DNA from: Chloroflexi bacterium HGW-Chloroflexi-3
Lineage (GTDB): Bacteria > Chloroflexota > Anaerolineae > Anaerolineales > Anaerolineaceae
NCBI GenBank assembly: GCA_002842045.1
Contig: PHBX01000001.1
Location: 1 to 64,000 of the forward strand
Direction: 5' to 3'
DNA length: 64,000 nt
The first letter of the stretch is position 1; the number at the start of each line of letters is the position of its first letter. A program made the position numbers and the translations under genes. The notes under the pieces were generated by a model. The model did no database searches. It had not been told where the DNA came from and saw only the letters and a list, made by a program, of their open reading frames with translations. Positions 1-12,084 of this stretch are shown here, piece after piece.

Positions 1-13
1 GTTCTTGATCCAT
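1..13 (-). CDS. Start of a divergent gene cut by the window edge (only four codons visible)
   Basis: On the minus strand an ATG at 13-11 is preceded by the purine-rich ribosome site GAGAGGTGA (plus positions 19-27) at about 6 nt spacing. Only the first codons (Met-Asp-Gln-Glu) lie in the window, so the product cannot be named. A TTGACA box on the minus strand at 72-67 could be its -35, but no good -10 partner is visible. The call rests on the ribosome site and start codon alone. Confidence 0.4.
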
Positions 14-108
14 GCTATTTCACCTCTCTGTTGGTTTTCCTATATTGAATCAAATTTCGTTGGATTTGTCAATTAATCACTTGTTTTTCAACACTCTCAT
101 TTTGGTGT

Positions 109-137
109 TTGACAGTTCTTACTGCGGGTATTATAAT
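109..137 (+). promoter_or_regulatory. Consensus sigma-70-type promoter of the S1-domain gene
   Basis: TTGACA at 109-114 and TATAAT at 132-137 are separated by exactly 17 bp, a perfect match to the housekeeping consensus. Transcription would start near 144, giving a leader of about 30 nt that contains the GGGAGAG ribosome site at 162-168. Confidence 0.85.
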
Positions 138-174
138 CAATCTCCGCTGAAAAAATAACTTGGGAGAGTGTTTA

Positions 175-1017
175 ATGGAACAAAATGTAACAGCGGAAAC
201 AAACCGCATACCGATTTCCGAAATCAAACAGAAGATGAAATTCACCGGTAAAGTACTAAAAACCACACTTGCCGGTGCAGCCATCGATATTGGAGCGGAA
301 AAGCCGGCTATGCTTCATGTATCCCAGATGGTCTCAAACTCAAATGAACCAATTCTTTCTGTAACGGATGTTTTGAAAGAAGGTGAAGAACTTGATGTTT
401 GGGTAAAACGAGTACGAGATCAACGAATCGAACTCACCATGATTAAACCATTGGATTTAGAATGGCGAGAAATTAAAACAGGTTTAGCTGTAAAAGGCAA
501 AGTTGTCCGCTTAGAAACTTTTGGTGCATTTGTGGAAATAGGTGCAGAACGCCCTGGATTAATTCATATCAGTGAAATGGCACACGGATATGTACGCACA
601 CCTGCTGATGTGATGAAAGAAGGTGATGAGATTGAAGCAGAAATTATTGATTTCAATCGGAAAAAGAAACAAATCAAACTTTCGATCAAAGCCTTAACTC
701 CAGAACCTGAAAAAGAAGAAAAAGTTGATCAACAAACTCCTGTATTTTATACAGATGATCAATCTAAACGAGAAAAACCTGTTCGAAAGAAACGAGAAAA
801 GAAAAATCGAAAGAAGGATTCCACAGAATTTTCTTCATTAGAATTTGATCTGGCCAATGGTCAGGCTGAAGAAGAGCCTACAGCCATGGAATTAGCCATC
901 CGGGCTGCGATGGATAAAGCTAACGCAAAAAAACATGAATCAAAAAAGAAAGTTGCTAAAGTTCAATCTGTACAGGATGATTTATTAGCCCGAACCTTGG
1001 ATCAAAAAACGAATTAA
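175..1017 (+). CDS. S1 RNA-binding domain protein (two S1 domains, basic tail)
   Basis: Probable RNA-binding protein of the ribosomal protein S1 type, about 280 residues. Two S1 OB-fold repeats are visible at about residues 21-90 and 102-170; the second has the typical FGAFVEIG and GLIHISEM segments. After them comes an acidic/basic low-complexity linker with a lysine/arginine-rich patch near residues 195-220, likely to aid RNA contact. The ATG at 175 is chosen over the in-frame TTG at 160 because GGGAGAG (162-168) sits 6 nt before it. With only two S1 repeats it is much shorter than full S1 (four to six), so a translation-associated or RNA-turnover role is likely but unproven. It has its own promoter and terminator. 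Confidence 0.85.
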   Translation: MEQNVTAETNRIPISEIKQKMKFTGKVLKTTLAGAAIDIGAEKPAMLHVSQMVSNSNEPILSVTDVLKEGEELDVWVKRVRDQRIELTMIKPLDLEWREIKTGLAVKGKVVRLETFGAFVEIGAERPGLIHISEMAHGYVRTPADVMKEGDEIEAEIIDFNRKKKQIKLSIKALTPEPEKEEKVDQQTPVFYTDDQSKREKPVRKKREKKNRKKDSTEFSSLEFDLANGQAEEEPTAMELAIRAAMDKANAKKHESKKKVAKVQSVQDDLLARTLDQKTN

Positions 1018-1045
1018 TTTTTTTATCTCCCAAGTATATGACCAT

Positions 1046-1075
1046 AAAAGCTACTCTTTCGAGTGGCTTTTTTTA
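1046..1075 (+). terminator. Rho-independent terminator after the S1-domain gene
   Basis: An 11-bp stem (1046-1056 with 1061-1071, one G-U pair) with a TTTC loop is followed by a T-run, directly after the stop codon at 1017. Confidence 0.85.
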
Positions 1076-1113
1076 TTAGTTTCAATTGGATGAAGGATTA
1101 AATGGTAAAATTT

Positions 1114-1135
1114 TTTATCAAAGTTTTTTGATAAA
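1114..1135. repeat. Perfect 9-bp inverted repeat upstream of pyrG
   Basis: TTTATCAAA at 1114-1122 and TTTGATAAA at 1127-1135 flank GTTT. It has no T-run of its own and lies 55 nt before pyrG, so it is either a regulator site or a weak leader hairpin. Confidence 0.5.
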
Positions 1136-1180
1136 GGTAAAAATAATTTTTCAATTAATGAATTTTTTAACTAATTTTAG

Positions 1181-2803
<1,623 letters not shown>

Positions 2804-2892
2804 GAAAAATAATTCCAATTCTTTTCCTGAAGAACCTAAAAACGGTTATACTAAGGGATTGAAAATGGAATTTTTCACAATCAATTGAATGA

Positions 2893-4197
<1,305 letters not shown>

Positions 4198-4220
4198 GAG
4201 AAATTATTTTTGAACATTAC

Positions 4221-4248
4221 AAAAAGGCTCCCATCAGGGAGCTTTTTT
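4221..4248. terminator. Bidirectional terminator between eno and the convergent hydrolase gene
   Basis: The stem GCTCCC/GGGAGC (4227-4232 with 4237-4242) is extended by A-tract/T-tract pairing on both sides, so it can end transcription from either strand. It serves eno (+) and could serve the minus-strand gene ending at 4310. Confidence 0.85.
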
Positions 4249-4309
4249 ATTGAACAGATAAAAATCCAATGTTAGACTAAGACGATCAAACACTCATCAC
4301 CTGCTTAAA

Positions 4310-5278
4310 TTAAGGTAAATTATTAATTAATGTATCAATTGCATTCATGAATTCTGCTGGACATTCTTCCTGTGGCACATGACCACAATTTGGAAGAATA
4401 ACTAATGAAGCATTTGGTAATTCTGAAGCGAATTGAATGCTCTGATCTGCTGGAATAATCTTATCATCAGCTCCTGTGATCACCAAAACCGGCATTGATA
4501 ATTCTGTGATTCGAGAATCAATATCATTTTCACCATTGGCTTTGGTAAACTCCCAAAGACCGACATCCCATCGATCGACTGAGAGAGGTTTTTGATAGTT
4601 TGCTAAATCCTCTTCACTAATTTTTTCAGGATTCGACCAGGCAAGTTCAAGAATTTCCAGCCCTCTTTCTCGTATTGTTCGAACCAAAACAGGCCCCAAT
4701 CGATCCATTTGAGGTAGATTAAGAAGTGGCTTGATCCATTTAGGAGCACCCCCACTGCCATAGACAGCTGGACTGATGAGGATCAATGCAACTATTCTGT
4801 CTGGATATAACAAAGCTGTCTGCATCGCGACCGTTACACCGGCGGAATTCCCAACTAAAATAATTTTCTCAGCTTTTTTTGCCTCAATCAACGCCAATAA
4901 AATCTGCGATTGATATTCCAGTAAATATGGATTGGTATTTACCTCCTTGTAAGGAATTACCCGTTCAGTCAACCCAAACCCAGTCCGATCATATGCCAAA
5001 ACTGAACCAAAAGATGAAAAAGGTTGCATCACTTTTTGCCAGCTATAGGTGCTTGAACCAAATCCATGTAATAAAACAATCAAGGTCACACTATCACTTA
5101 GGATTTCCTGATAATGGACATCTGCCCCATTTATCTCCATAAACTGACTATCAGAATAGACCAAAGCTTCCAATTGTTGAATTCCACCTAATGGAGGTAA
5201 CGGCATAATTAATGGTCCAAATACGATTAAAAGTAAAAGTAAGATGATAAATAAACCAAGTGGATTAACTTTTTTCAT
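4310..5278 (-). CDS. Membrane-anchored alpha/beta hydrolase
   Basis: A 322-residue alpha/beta-hydrolase-fold protein; the substrate cannot be told. It has the oxyanion HGFGSS segment near residue 71, the nucleophile elbow GNSAG with Ser145, an acid-residue segment (GADDKIIP) and a C-terminal His in NCGHVP, so the catalytic triad looks complete. An N-terminal hydrophobic stretch (about residues 8-26) after two lysines looks like an uncleaved signal anchor, placing the enzyme outside the membrane. AAGGA precedes the ATG. It is a single-gene unit, probably an esterase or lipase-like enzyme. Confidence 0.85.
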   Translation of the reverse strand: MKKVNPLGLFIILLLLLIVFGPLIMPLPPLGGIQQLEALVYSDSQFMEINGADVHYQEILSDSVTLIVLLHGFGSSTYSWQKVMQPFSSFGSVLAYDRTGFGLTERVIPYKEVNTNPYLLEYQSQILLALIEAKKAEKIILVGNSAGVTVAMQTALLYPDRIVALILISPAVYGSGGAPKWIKPLLNLPQMDRLGPVLVRTIRERGLEILELAWSNPEKISEEDLANYQKPLSVDRWDVGLWEFTKANGENDIDSRITELSMPVLVITGADDKIIPADQSIQFASELPNASLVILPNCGHVPQEECPAEFMNAIDTLINNLP

Positions 5279-5363
5279 GTGTTCCTTTTTTTTAACATTG
5301 AAATAAATAAATCCAAATCAACAGAGCTTTGCAAGAATAAACATTATGCAAATCTTATACAAT

Positions 5364-6029
5364 TTAACGAATTAATTGATTTACCTTCAACCAGATTTGG
5401 TCAAACATCTCTATGGTCAATTTTCCAGTTTGCGTATTTTGCCGGCTGGGATGATAGGAAGAAATTAAATATGGCATATCTCCTGGAAACTTGTCAATTC
5501 TCCCATGACTGAATGGAAATTGGTGCTTTTGTTGAATCAGATCAGAAAATATTCTTAATGTGTGGTTTTGAGCGATTGCACCCAAGGCCACCACCACCTT
5601 AAGATTTTTCATGTGATAAATCTCATATTGTAAATATGGAAGACAATTCTTAATTTCTGTTGGCATTGGCTTGTTTTGCGGAGGAACGCATCGACACACC
5701 GCAGTAATGAATAAATTATTTAAAGTCAAATCATCATGAATGTTTAAAGACTCTGGTTGTGATGCAAATCCTGCACGATACAATGCAGGATACAAAAAAT
5801 CACCAGAAGCATCGCCTGTGAACATCCTTCCGGTGCGATTGGAACCATGCGCTCCTGGTGCCAGACCCACAACCAGCACCTGACCATTCAAATCACCGAA
5901 TCCAGGGACTGGTTTACCCCAATAATTCCAGTCCTGGTAAGCTTTTTTCTTTGTGAAAGCAACTTCTTCTCGCCAACTCACAAGACGTTCACATAAACGA
6001 CAATGGATTAACTCATCATAGTTGTTCAT
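5364..6029 (-). CDS. Uracil-DNA glycosylase, family 5 (UDGb-like), iron-sulfur type
   Basis: Removes uracil or deaminated bases from DNA to start base-excision repair. In this 221-residue protein motif A reads GLAPGAHG followed by NRTGRMFTGD (residues about 55-73), lacking the usual polar catalytic Asp/Asn, which is the hallmark of family 5. Motif B is HPSRQN. Cys10, Cys13, Cys112 or Cys114, and Cys129 fit a [4Fe-4S] cluster as in thermophilic UDGs. It lies 29 nt after queA and is probably the last gene of the ruvB-queA-udg operon, which joins DNA repair functions. Confidence 0.88.
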   Translation of the reverse strand: MNNYDELIHCRLCERLVSWREEVAFTKKKAYQDWNYWGKPVPGFGDLNGQVLVVGLAPGAHGSNRTGRMFTGDASGDFLYPALYRAGFASQPESLNIHDDLTLNNLFITAVCRCVPPQNKPMPTEIKNCLPYLQYEIYHMKNLKVVVALGAIAQNHTLRIFSDLIQQKHQFPFSHGRIDKFPGDMPYLISSYHPSRQNTQTGKLTIEMFDQIWLKVNQLIR

Positions 6030-6058
6030 ATGAGATTATTTCCTCCCTACAAGAAATT

Positions 6059-7084
6059 CTATAAAATCAGCATGGCATCACCAAAAGAATAAAACCTATA
6101 TTCATCATCAATTGCTTTTTGATACAGTTCCAGTATCTTTTCCCTGCCAGTAAATGCACTCACCAGCATAATCAAGCTTGATTTAGGTAAATGAAAGTTC
6201 GTAATCATCGCCTGTACTACTTTAAATTCATAACCAGGTAAGATAAATATGTTGGTTGGCCCGGTATAGACGCCAATCACTTCTCCATCTCGTGCATATC
6301 TGGCACCCGTTTCGAGTGTTCTTACGCTGGTCGTTCCAACGGCAATGATTCTGCCACCATTTTTTGAAGTCTGGTTGATTAAATCAGCAGAGTCATTGTT
6401 GATTTCGCACCACTCAGTATGAATTTTGTGTTTTTCTGGATCATCTTCAGTCACGGGTGCAAAGGTGTCCAATCCAACATGTAACGTAATTTGACAAAAT
6501 TGAATACCTTTTTTGGTTAATTTGTCCATTAATTCATTTGTAAAATGAAGCCCGGCAGTTGGCGCAGCAGCTGATCCTGTTTCTTTCGCAAAAACAGTTT
6601 GATATCGCTCCTGGTCCTGTAATGGTGTATGAATATAGGGAGGAAGTGGCATCTGACCAATATCAGGTAAATACTGATCAATCGAACCATTAAATTGAAT
6701 TAGTCTTTCTGATCCTTCCAGATTTTCGATGACCTTAATTTTTATATCAACTTCCGTACTCAATTCCAAACCAGCATTAACACGTTTACCTCCAACCAGG
6801 CATTCCCACAGGTCATTTTCCCGTTTTTTGAGCAGAATTATTTCGACTTTTCCTCCGTTAGGTTTTCTGGCAAATAAACGTGCTGGAATGACCCTGGTTT
6901 GGTTGATAACTAATAAATCACCAGGATTTAGAAACTCTTCAATTTCATAGAATTTTCTATGCAGCAAATTTTCGTCTTTGCGATCCCAAACCAATAATCG
7001 GGAATGATCTCTAGGTTCTATTGGTGTCTGTGCAATTCTTTCTTCTGGGAGATGGTAATTAAAATCTTCAGTTTTCAAAATCAC
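6059..7084 (-). CDS. queA: S-adenosylmethionine:tRNA ribosyltransferase-isomerase
   Basis: Transfers and isomerises the ribosyl part of SAM to make epoxyqueuosine in tRNA wobble positions. The 341-residue protein is of normal length and carries family segments such as the N-terminal FNYHLPEERIAQTP, RDHSRLL, TGSAAAPTAGLHFT and the C-terminal MITNFHLPKSSLIMLVSAF. It starts 3 nt after ruvB ends, so the two are co-transcribed, as often seen in bacteria. No queuosine transporter or Tgt is seen nearby. Confidence 0.96.
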   Translation of the reverse strand: MILKTEDFNYHLPEERIAQTPIEPRDHSRLLVWDRKDENLLHRKFYEIEEFLNPGDLLVINQTRVIPARLFARKPNGGKVEIILLKKRENDLWECLVGGKRVNAGLELSTEVDIKIKVIENLEGSERLIQFNGSIDQYLPDIGQMPLPPYIHTPLQDQERYQTVFAKETGSAAAPTAGLHFTNELMDKLTKKGIQFCQITLHVGLDTFAPVTEDDPEKHKIHTEWCEINNDSADLINQTSKNGGRIIAVGTTSVRTLETGARYARDGEVIGVYTGPTNIFILPGYEFKVVQAMITNFHLPKSSLIMLVSAFTGREKILELYQKAIDDEYRFYSFGDAMLIL

Positions 7085-7087
7085 CTA

Positions 7088-8110
7088 TCATAACAAACGC
7101 GGTTGTTTATCATCTTCTGGATATACCATTCCCAAATGCTCGTAAGCAATTTTGGTAGCTACCCTGCCCTGACTTGTTCGATCTAAAAAACCTAACTGTA
7201 AAAGATAAGGTTCAACTACATCCATGATCGTATCAGGTTCTTCGCTGATAGAGGCTGCGATTGTACTTAATCCAACCGGACCTCCACTATATTTTTCAAT
7301 GATAGTTCGGATGACACGGCGGTCAATTTCATCCAAACCAAGAATATCCACATTGAGCAAGTCCAAAGCATCAATTGCTGTCTGGTAGGAAACAACACCA
7401 TTCGATCGAACCTGCGTAAAGTCACGCACCCTGCGCAATAACCTTAAGGCAACTCTGGGGGTTCCTCGAGCTCTTCGCGCAATCTCCTTAATTCCATCTA
7501 TCTCGTAAGGAACAGAGAGCATAATGGACGCCCTTTGGACAATTTTTTCCATTGAAATTTGATCATAATAATCTAATCGGTAAACAGCACCAAATCTTGC
7601 TCTTAATGGAGCAGTGACCAAAGCTAAGCGAGTGGTTGCACCAATCACAGTAAATCTGGGTAATTTAAGTCGGATCGAACGCGCACTTGGACCTTTTCCA
7701 ATAATGATATCCAGAGCAAAGTCTTCCATTCCTGGATAGAGAATCTCTTCAATCGCTCTTCCCAACCGGTGGATCTCATCAATAAAGAGGATATCTCCAG
7801 CCCGCAAGTTGGTCAGAATAGCAGCCAGATCCCCTGCTTTTTCAATAGCTGGGCCGGATGTTATTCGAATATTCACACCCATTTCATTTGCCAAAACATG
7901 GGATAAAGTGGTTTTCCCTAAACCGGGTGGTCCATAAAAAAGAACATGGTCCAGGGACTCGTTGCGTTGTTTTGCTGCATCGATTAGAATGGATAAGTTC
8001 TCACGAACTTGATCCTGTCCAATGACATCGGCCAGGGAAGTTGGTCGTAAGGTTTGATCCAGTCGATCATCGGGTTTTGCTTCAGGACTAATCATTCTTT
8101 CATCGCTCAT
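7088..8110 (-). CDS. ruvB: Holliday junction branch-migration ATPase RuvB
   Basis: Hexameric AAA+ motor that drives branch migration with RuvA in recombinational repair. The 340-residue protein has Walker A (GPPGLGKTT), Walker B (DEIH), sensor GATTR, the arginine-finger region (LRARFG) and the C-terminal winged helix ([17 protein letters not shown]). A TATAAT box on the minus strand (8118-8123) ends 7 nt before the ATG and there is no Shine-Dalgarno sequence, which suggests a leaderless transcript. ruvA and ruvC are not in this window. Confidence 0.97.
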   Translation of the reverse strand: MSDERMISPEAKPDDRLDQTLRPTSLADVIGQDQVRENLSILIDAAKQRNESLDHVLFYGPPGLGKTTLSHVLANEMGVNIRITSGPAIEKAGDLAAILTNLRAGDILFIDEIHRLGRAIEEILYPGMEDFALDIIIGKGPSARSIRLKLPRFTVIGATTRLALVTAPLRARFGAVYRLDYYDQISMEKIVQRASIMLSVPYEIDGIKEIARRARGTPRVALRLLRRVRDFTQVRSNGVVSYQTAIDALDLLNVDILGLDEIDRRVIRTIIEKYSGGPVGLSTIAASISEEPDTIMDVVEPYLLQLGFLDRTSQGRVATKIAYEHLGMVYPEDDKQPRLL

Positions 8111-8117
8111 GTGTTCG

Positions 8118-8123
8118 ATTATA
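8118..8123 (-). promoter_or_regulatory. -10 box of ruvB, positioned for a leaderless mRNA
   Basis: TATAAT on the minus strand lies 7 nt upstream of the ruvB ATG. No convincing -35 box is seen. Transcription would begin at or one base from the start codon. Confidence 0.5.
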
Positions 8124-8143
8124 CCTTCAAAATTCTTCCAGAG

Positions 8144-9163
8144 ATGAAAATTTTTTATTCATATTCCAACCATTTTTACAAACGAACAATTAGATTTTTC
8201 TTGTCATTGGTAATGGTTTTACTCAATTCATCTTGTTCTCCCTCCATTGATTTGAGCAATCCGATTGGATTTGGATTGGCTTCTAAAGCTGATGCGGATT
8301 ATTGGTCAGATGAATTAGGGGCTCAATGGTACTTTGATTGGGCAACAAAAGCATCGCGAAGGTCAACACAATTAGAATATTGGCAAACCATTCGTGTCAA
8401 TCAAAATGGTTATTCTCCATCCAGAGAAAAAATCGAATCGATTGCAAGAAAATTTTCAGGATATACCTGGATTATTGGAAATGAACCTGATAATGCGTAC
8501 CAGGACAATACATCTCCGGAGACGTATGCTCAAATTTATCACGAGTTATACACGATGATCAAATCCAAAGATAGGAGTGCCAAAATAGCAATCGCTGGAG
8601 TGAGTCAACCTACACGAGTCAGACTGGCTTATCTCAATAAAGTCCTGGAAAGTTATGAGCAGGTGTACAACGAAAAATTACCCATTGATTGGTGGAATAT
8701 ACACGCGTATGTTTTGAGAGAGGAAGATGATTCCTGGGGTGTAGGTTTACCCGTCGGTTTATCCATAGATCAAGGTATACTTTATGAAATTGAGCAACAT
8801 GGTGACATCTCCATTTTTCAGCAAAATCTGATCGAATTCAGAAAATGGATGAAAGAAAATGGTTATCAAGATACACCTCTGGTTGTCACAGAGTATGGGA
8901 TATTACTCCCTGAGGAATTTGGCTATTCTCAAGAATTTATCTCAGATTATCTGAATCAAACAAGTCTGTGGATGTTAACTTATCAGGATACTGAAATCGG
9001 ATTCCCTGAAGACGGTTACCGGCTGGTTCAAAAATTTGCCTGGTTTAGCTTAAGTGATCCCTATTTTCCTTCTTCTAATCTTGCAGATCTGGAAAAAAAG
9101 AACCTTACCCTGGTTGGTGAGTCTTATAAATCGCTTATCCAACAAAATATTACAGATAAATAA
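8144..9163 (+). CDS. Secreted glycoside-hydrolase-like lipoprotein (clan GH-A TIM barrel)
   Basis: Probable exported protein of about 339 residues with a glycosidase-type (beta/alpha)8 core. After a basic start and a hydrophobic stretch comes LLNSSC, an imperfect lipobox, so a lipid-anchored form is likely. The segment WIIGNEPDN fits the acid/base Glu at the end of strand 4 and VVTEYG fits the nucleophile Glu of strand 7 in clan [12 protein letters not shown] is also typical. It resembles Asl1-like catalytic-core proteins; the substrate is unknown. The ATG at 8144 is preferred over one at 8054 because the latter would place the start inside ruvB and hide the signal peptide. The ribosome site is weak. 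Confidence 0.7.
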   Translation: MKIFYSYSNHFYKRTIRFFLSLVMVLLNSSCSPSIDLSNPIGFGLASKADADYWSDELGAQWYFDWATKASRRSTQLEYWQTIRVNQNGYSPSREKIESIARKFSGYTWIIGNEPDNAYQDNTSPETYAQIYHELYTMIKSKDRSAKIAIAGVSQPTRVRLAYLNKVLESYEQVYNEKLPIDWWNIHAYVLREEDDSWGVGLPVGLSIDQGILYEIEQHGDISIFQQNLIEFRKWMKENGYQDTPLVVTEYGILLPEEFGYSQEFISDYLNQTSLWMLTYQDTEIGFPEDGYRLVQKFAWFSLSDPYFPSSNLADLEKKNLTLVGESYKSLIQQNITDK

Positions 9164-9190
9164 TAAATTCCTTTATTAACCATCACATGC

Positions 9191-9196
9191 TATAAT
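9191..9196 (+). promoter_or_regulatory. -10 box of upp
   Basis: A perfect TATAAT (9191-9196) lies 31 nt before the upp ATG; the -35 region around 9168 is poor. The start site near 9203 would leave the CAGGAG ribosome site in the leader. Confidence 0.5.
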
Positions 9197-9227
9197 GACC
9201 TCGATTATTTCATCAGGAGTTATCTAT

Positions 9228-9854
9228 ATGACCAGTTTGATGATTTCAAAACATCCATTATTAGCACATAAACTTTCGAAATTACGTGATGTAAAGACCG
9301 AACCAAAGAAATTCAGAGAATTGGTACGGGAAATGGCAGGTCTGTTGGCATATGAAGCCACAGCCGATTTAAAAATTGATCCAATTGAAGTACAAACACC
9401 TCTTGATATCGCACCTGGATTTGAGTTGAAAGAAAAAATTGGTCTGGTGCCTATTTTGAGGGCAGGTCTTGGTATGGTAGAAGGTATTTGGGAACTTATG
9501 CCATCCGCGGAAGTCTGGCACATAGGCATTTACCGTGATGAAAAAACACTGAAACCAGTTGAGTATTACAATAAACTTCCAACAGAGCCTACCGTTAGTG
9601 TTTGTCTTGTACTGGATCCAATGCTGGCTACAGGTGGATCAGCTGTAGCGACCGTAGATGTCCTCAAACGTTGGGGAGTGAACCGCATAAAATTCGTTGG
9701 ACTAATTGGAGCGCCAGAAGGTGTTGCTCAATTACAAAAATATCATCCGGATGTGCCCATTTATCTGGCTGCATTAGATGATCATCTCAACGAAGTAGGT
9801 TACATTGTGCCAGGTCTTGGCGATGCAGGAGATCGCCAATTTGGAACGGGATAA
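9228..9854 (+). CDS. upp: Uracil phosphoribosyltransferase
   Basis: Salvages uracil with PRPP to give UMP. The 208-residue length is the family norm. The PRPP-binding loop reads [12 protein letters not shown], and [13 protein letters not shown] and the C-terminal uracil-binding [16 protein letters not shown] are both present. The ATG at 9228 is chosen over one at 9195 because CAGGAG lies 8 nt before it and the earlier codon overlaps the -10 box. Single-gene unit, ended by a hairpin shared with the convergent membrane-protein gene. Confidence 0.96.
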   Translation: MTSLMISKHPLLAHKLSKLRDVKTEPKKFRELVREMAGLLAYEATADLKIDPIEVQTPLDIAPGFELKEKIGLVPILRAGLGMVEGIWELMPSAEVWHIGIYRDEKTLKPVEYYNKLPTEPTVSVCLVLDPMLATGGSAVATVDVLKRWGVNRIKFVGLIGAPEGVAQLQKYHPDVPIYLAALDDHLNEVGYIVPGLGDAGDRQFGTG

Positions 9855-9888
9855 ATAAATTTTATAGTCAGTAATTTCTGATCAAAAA

Positions 9889-9942
9889 TAAAAAAAGTGC
9901 AATTTTTTCAAAGTTAAACATCAATGAAAAAATTGCTCTTTT
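9889..9942. terminator. Bidirectional hairpin terminator between upp and the M50-like gene
   Basis: A perfect 11-bp stem (9899-9909 with 9926-9936) has an A-run before it and a T-run after it, suited to both strands. The loop is 16 nt. Confidence 0.75.
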
Positions 9943-9970
9943 AATACAAAATTTATTGAATATTTAATTT

Positions 9971-10735
9971 CTAATTTTCTTGTTTTACGAATTGCAATCC
10001 AGTTAATCTGAAAATTACCACTCTTAAAATCCATGTAGGTAAGAAAATCAATAAATGAACCAATACAGATACCATTAAAACAAATGATATGGATAATAGC
10101 CATTTATTTATAGCAGGATAAATATGATCCACCATCCAACCTCCCAATCCAGAAATGATCACTATCACCAGAATGATCGAAATTACAAGAAAAATTATTT
10201 TCCAGGATTGACGATCAACCTCGGATGGAATCATGGTGGTGCTTATCGCAAAAGCAAAATAAAACCATAAACCAAAATCAGTCATTTCAGGTAAATTCTT
10301 TAGTGAATTCAGGAATGCACTTATATTCGCTTTGTAACTGGCATCAACGAGAGCTGAGAATCCTAATTTCTGGGTCCCTATATAAGCGACAATAAACAAA
10401 CCAATGATAAATGGTGCTAGCCCAATCAGTGAATCTCTAACAACATCACTTTTGGCTGTTTGAACAAAACCTAACCTTATTTTGCCCTGTTTTGTGATCT
10501 CGGGAAGAAGTGATATCTTGCTCACCGGTACTCCCAATATGATTGCCATTAATAAATGACTGATTTCATGAATAAAAACACCTGGCAACAATATTATTGA
10601 AAATATTCCAATTGCCAGGTTAGGTTTTCGTGTGAGTATTAATAGAATGATTTGTATTTCCCTTTGCAATTGGCGTTGGGCAAAAATCAAAACTAAGAGG
10701 CTCACTGTAAAGAAAATAAAACCATCAAATTTCAA
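9971..10735 (-). CDS. M50-like membrane metalloprotease candidate
   Basis: A 254-residue, very hydrophobic protein with about six membrane spans. In the second span region the segment FIHEISHLLMAIILG contains an HExxH zinc motif as in site-2-protease-type (M50) enzymes, followed by GLAPFIIG. The second M50 motif (NPDG or LDG, which gives the third zinc ligand) is not evident, so proteolytic activity is uncertain. It starts 6 nt after tpiA ends and is probably co-transcribed with it, with no obvious functional link. Confidence 0.6.
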   Translation of the reverse strand: MKFDGFIFFTVSLLVLIFAQRQLQREIQIILLILTRKPNLAIGIFSIILLPGVFIHEISHLLMAIILGVPVSKISLLPEITKQGKIRLGFVQTAKSDVVRDSLIGLAPFIIGLFIVAYIGTQKLGFSALVDASYKANISAFLNSLKNLPEMTDFGLWFYFAFAISTTMIPSEVDRQSWKIIFLVISIILVIVIISGLGGWMVDHIYPAINKWLLSISFVLMVSVLVHLLIFLPTWILRVVIFRLTGLQFVKQEN

Positions 10736-10741
10736 AAGTTC

Positions 10742-11497
10742 TCACTTTGCTGCTGCTTTTATAATTTCGATGAAATCAGGTTTTAATGAAGCTCCTCCAA
10801 CCAATGCCCCATCAATTTCAGGTTGAGAGAAGTAATCTCGTGCGTTGCTTCCGTTAACAGAGCCACCATATTGTACTCGAACCGTTTGAGAAACCTTTTC
10901 TCCAAAAATATTTTTCAAAGGTGTTCGAATCGCATGGAAAATGATGTCGTTGGCTGTCACAGGATCACATGCCAGACCTGTACCAATTGCCCATACTGGT
11001 TCATAGGCGATGACAATTTTTTCAGCAAACTCATTACCTATGTTTTGAAGTCCTATCTTCATCTGACGGGTGATAACATCCAGAGTCATTCTTTTTTGGT
11101 TTTCATACAGAGTTTCACCCACACACATAATTGGTACAATGTCGTTCGTTAAAGCAGCTATTACCCGTATATTTACGGTAGTATCTGTTTCTCCAAAGTA
11201 TGCTCTCCGTTCAGAATGACCAATAATCGCATATTTGGCAAATTCCTTAACCATCAATGGTGATATTTCACCTGTGAAAGCACCTTGCTTCTCCCAATGA
11301 ATATTTTGAACACCAACCCCGATAGAACTATTTTGCAGCATCGATGATACTTTAAATAATGATGTGAAAGGCACACAAAAAACACTCTCGATAGATGAGA
11401 TTTTTTCAATATCTTTTTGTAACATCATTACAAGCTCTTCGGCTTCAGCAACAGTTTTATGCATCTTCCAATTTCCAGCTACAATAGGTTTTCGCAT
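10742..11497 (-). CDS. tpiA: Triose-phosphate isomerase
   Basis: Interconverts dihydroxyacetone phosphate and glyceraldehyde 3-phosphate in glycolysis. The 251-residue protein shows GNWKMHK with the catalytic lysine, IIGHSERR with the electrophilic histidine, AYEPVWAIGTG with the catalytic glutamate in the loop-6 region, and the phosphate-binding YGGSV. It has a GAGAGG-type ribosome site. Together with enolase, Tal-Pgi and rpiB it reflects an ordinary sugar-catabolic core. Confidence 0.98.
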   Translation of the reverse strand: MRKPIVAGNWKMHKTVAEAEELVMMLQKDIEKISSIESVFCVPFTSLFKVSSMLQNSSIGVGVQNIHWEKQGAFTGEISPLMVKEFAKYAIIGHSERRAYFGETDTTVNIRVIAALTNDIVPIMCVGETLYENQKRMTLDVITRQMKIGLQNIGNEFAEKIVIAYEPVWAIGTGLACDPVTANDIIFHAIRTPLKNIFGEKVSQTVRVQYGGSVNGSNARDYFSQPEIDGALVGGASLKPDFIEIIKAAAK

Positions 11498-11645
11498 TTT
11501 ATTCCTCTCAAGAATGGACTTATTAAAGTTATTTTACCCCAACCCGGTTTTTAGAAAGGAGTTTCTCCAAAATAGGTTTGATTCTTAGAATTTGAATTGG
11601 TTTATGACGTCACAGATAACCAATTCACTGATACCCACCCACCCA

Positions 11646-11674
11646 TTGACGATCTATAAAAGAACGATTATGAT
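11646..11674 (+). promoter_or_regulatory. Promoter of the RNase P RNA gene
   Basis: TTGACG (11646-11651) and TATGAT (11669-11674) are 17 bp apart. The expected start point is 11681, exactly where the first helix of the RNA begins. Confidence 0.8.
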
Positions 11675-11680
11675 GAATTT

Positions 11681-12078
11681 ACCAGGTTGACCAGATGATC
11701 GCGGCACAAATTGTGTCGAGGAAAGTCCGCACTCCAAAGAGCGAGATGCCGGGTAATACCCGGAGCGGGAATGCCTTTTTAGGTAACCTGCTAGATCGGG
11801 CCACAGAAACAAACTGCCTTATGGGCGATGGTGAAATGGTGGTGTAAGAGACCACCGGCGATTGTAGTAATACAACGGCCAGGCAACCCTCATCTGGAGC
11901 AAGGCCAAGCAGGAACATAGCCATTTGGCAGGAGGCTGCTCGTCTCCTTATAAGTTCCGGGTAGGCTGCACGAGTGAATTGGTGACAATTCACCTAGAGA
12001 GATGATCATCCTTTGAATTGCCGTCCGAAGAGGATACCCAATGAAAAGACAGAATGCGGCTTATTGGTCGACCTGGTA
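11681..12078 (+). ncRNA. rnpB: RNase P RNA (bacterial type A)
   Basis: Catalytic RNA that trims tRNA 5' leaders. The conserved GAGGAAAGTCCGCAC block occurs at about 11719, the ACAGAA element in GCCACAGAAAC, and the terminal CGGCTTAT block near 12056. The ends close helix P1: 11681-11693 pairs with 12065-12077 over 13 bp. Total length of about 398 nt and arrangement fit the ancestral type A form. A T-run follows P1, which therefore doubles as the terminator stem. The promoter is directly upstream. Confidence 0.95.
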
Positions 12079-12084
12079 TTTTTT

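Noticed and set aside
8054..8143. Upstream start for the glycosidase-like gene
   Set aside because: It would overlap the ruvB start region and hide the signal sequence; the ATG at 8144 gives a proper export signal.
10823..11152. 109-codon open frame opposite tpiA
   Set aside because: It is antisense to highly conserved tpiA motifs; no ribosome site or domain.
11679..11993. 104-codon open frame on the minus strand
   Set aside because: It lies within the RNase P RNA, whose conserved blocks and closing helix are clear on the plus strand; no ribosome site.
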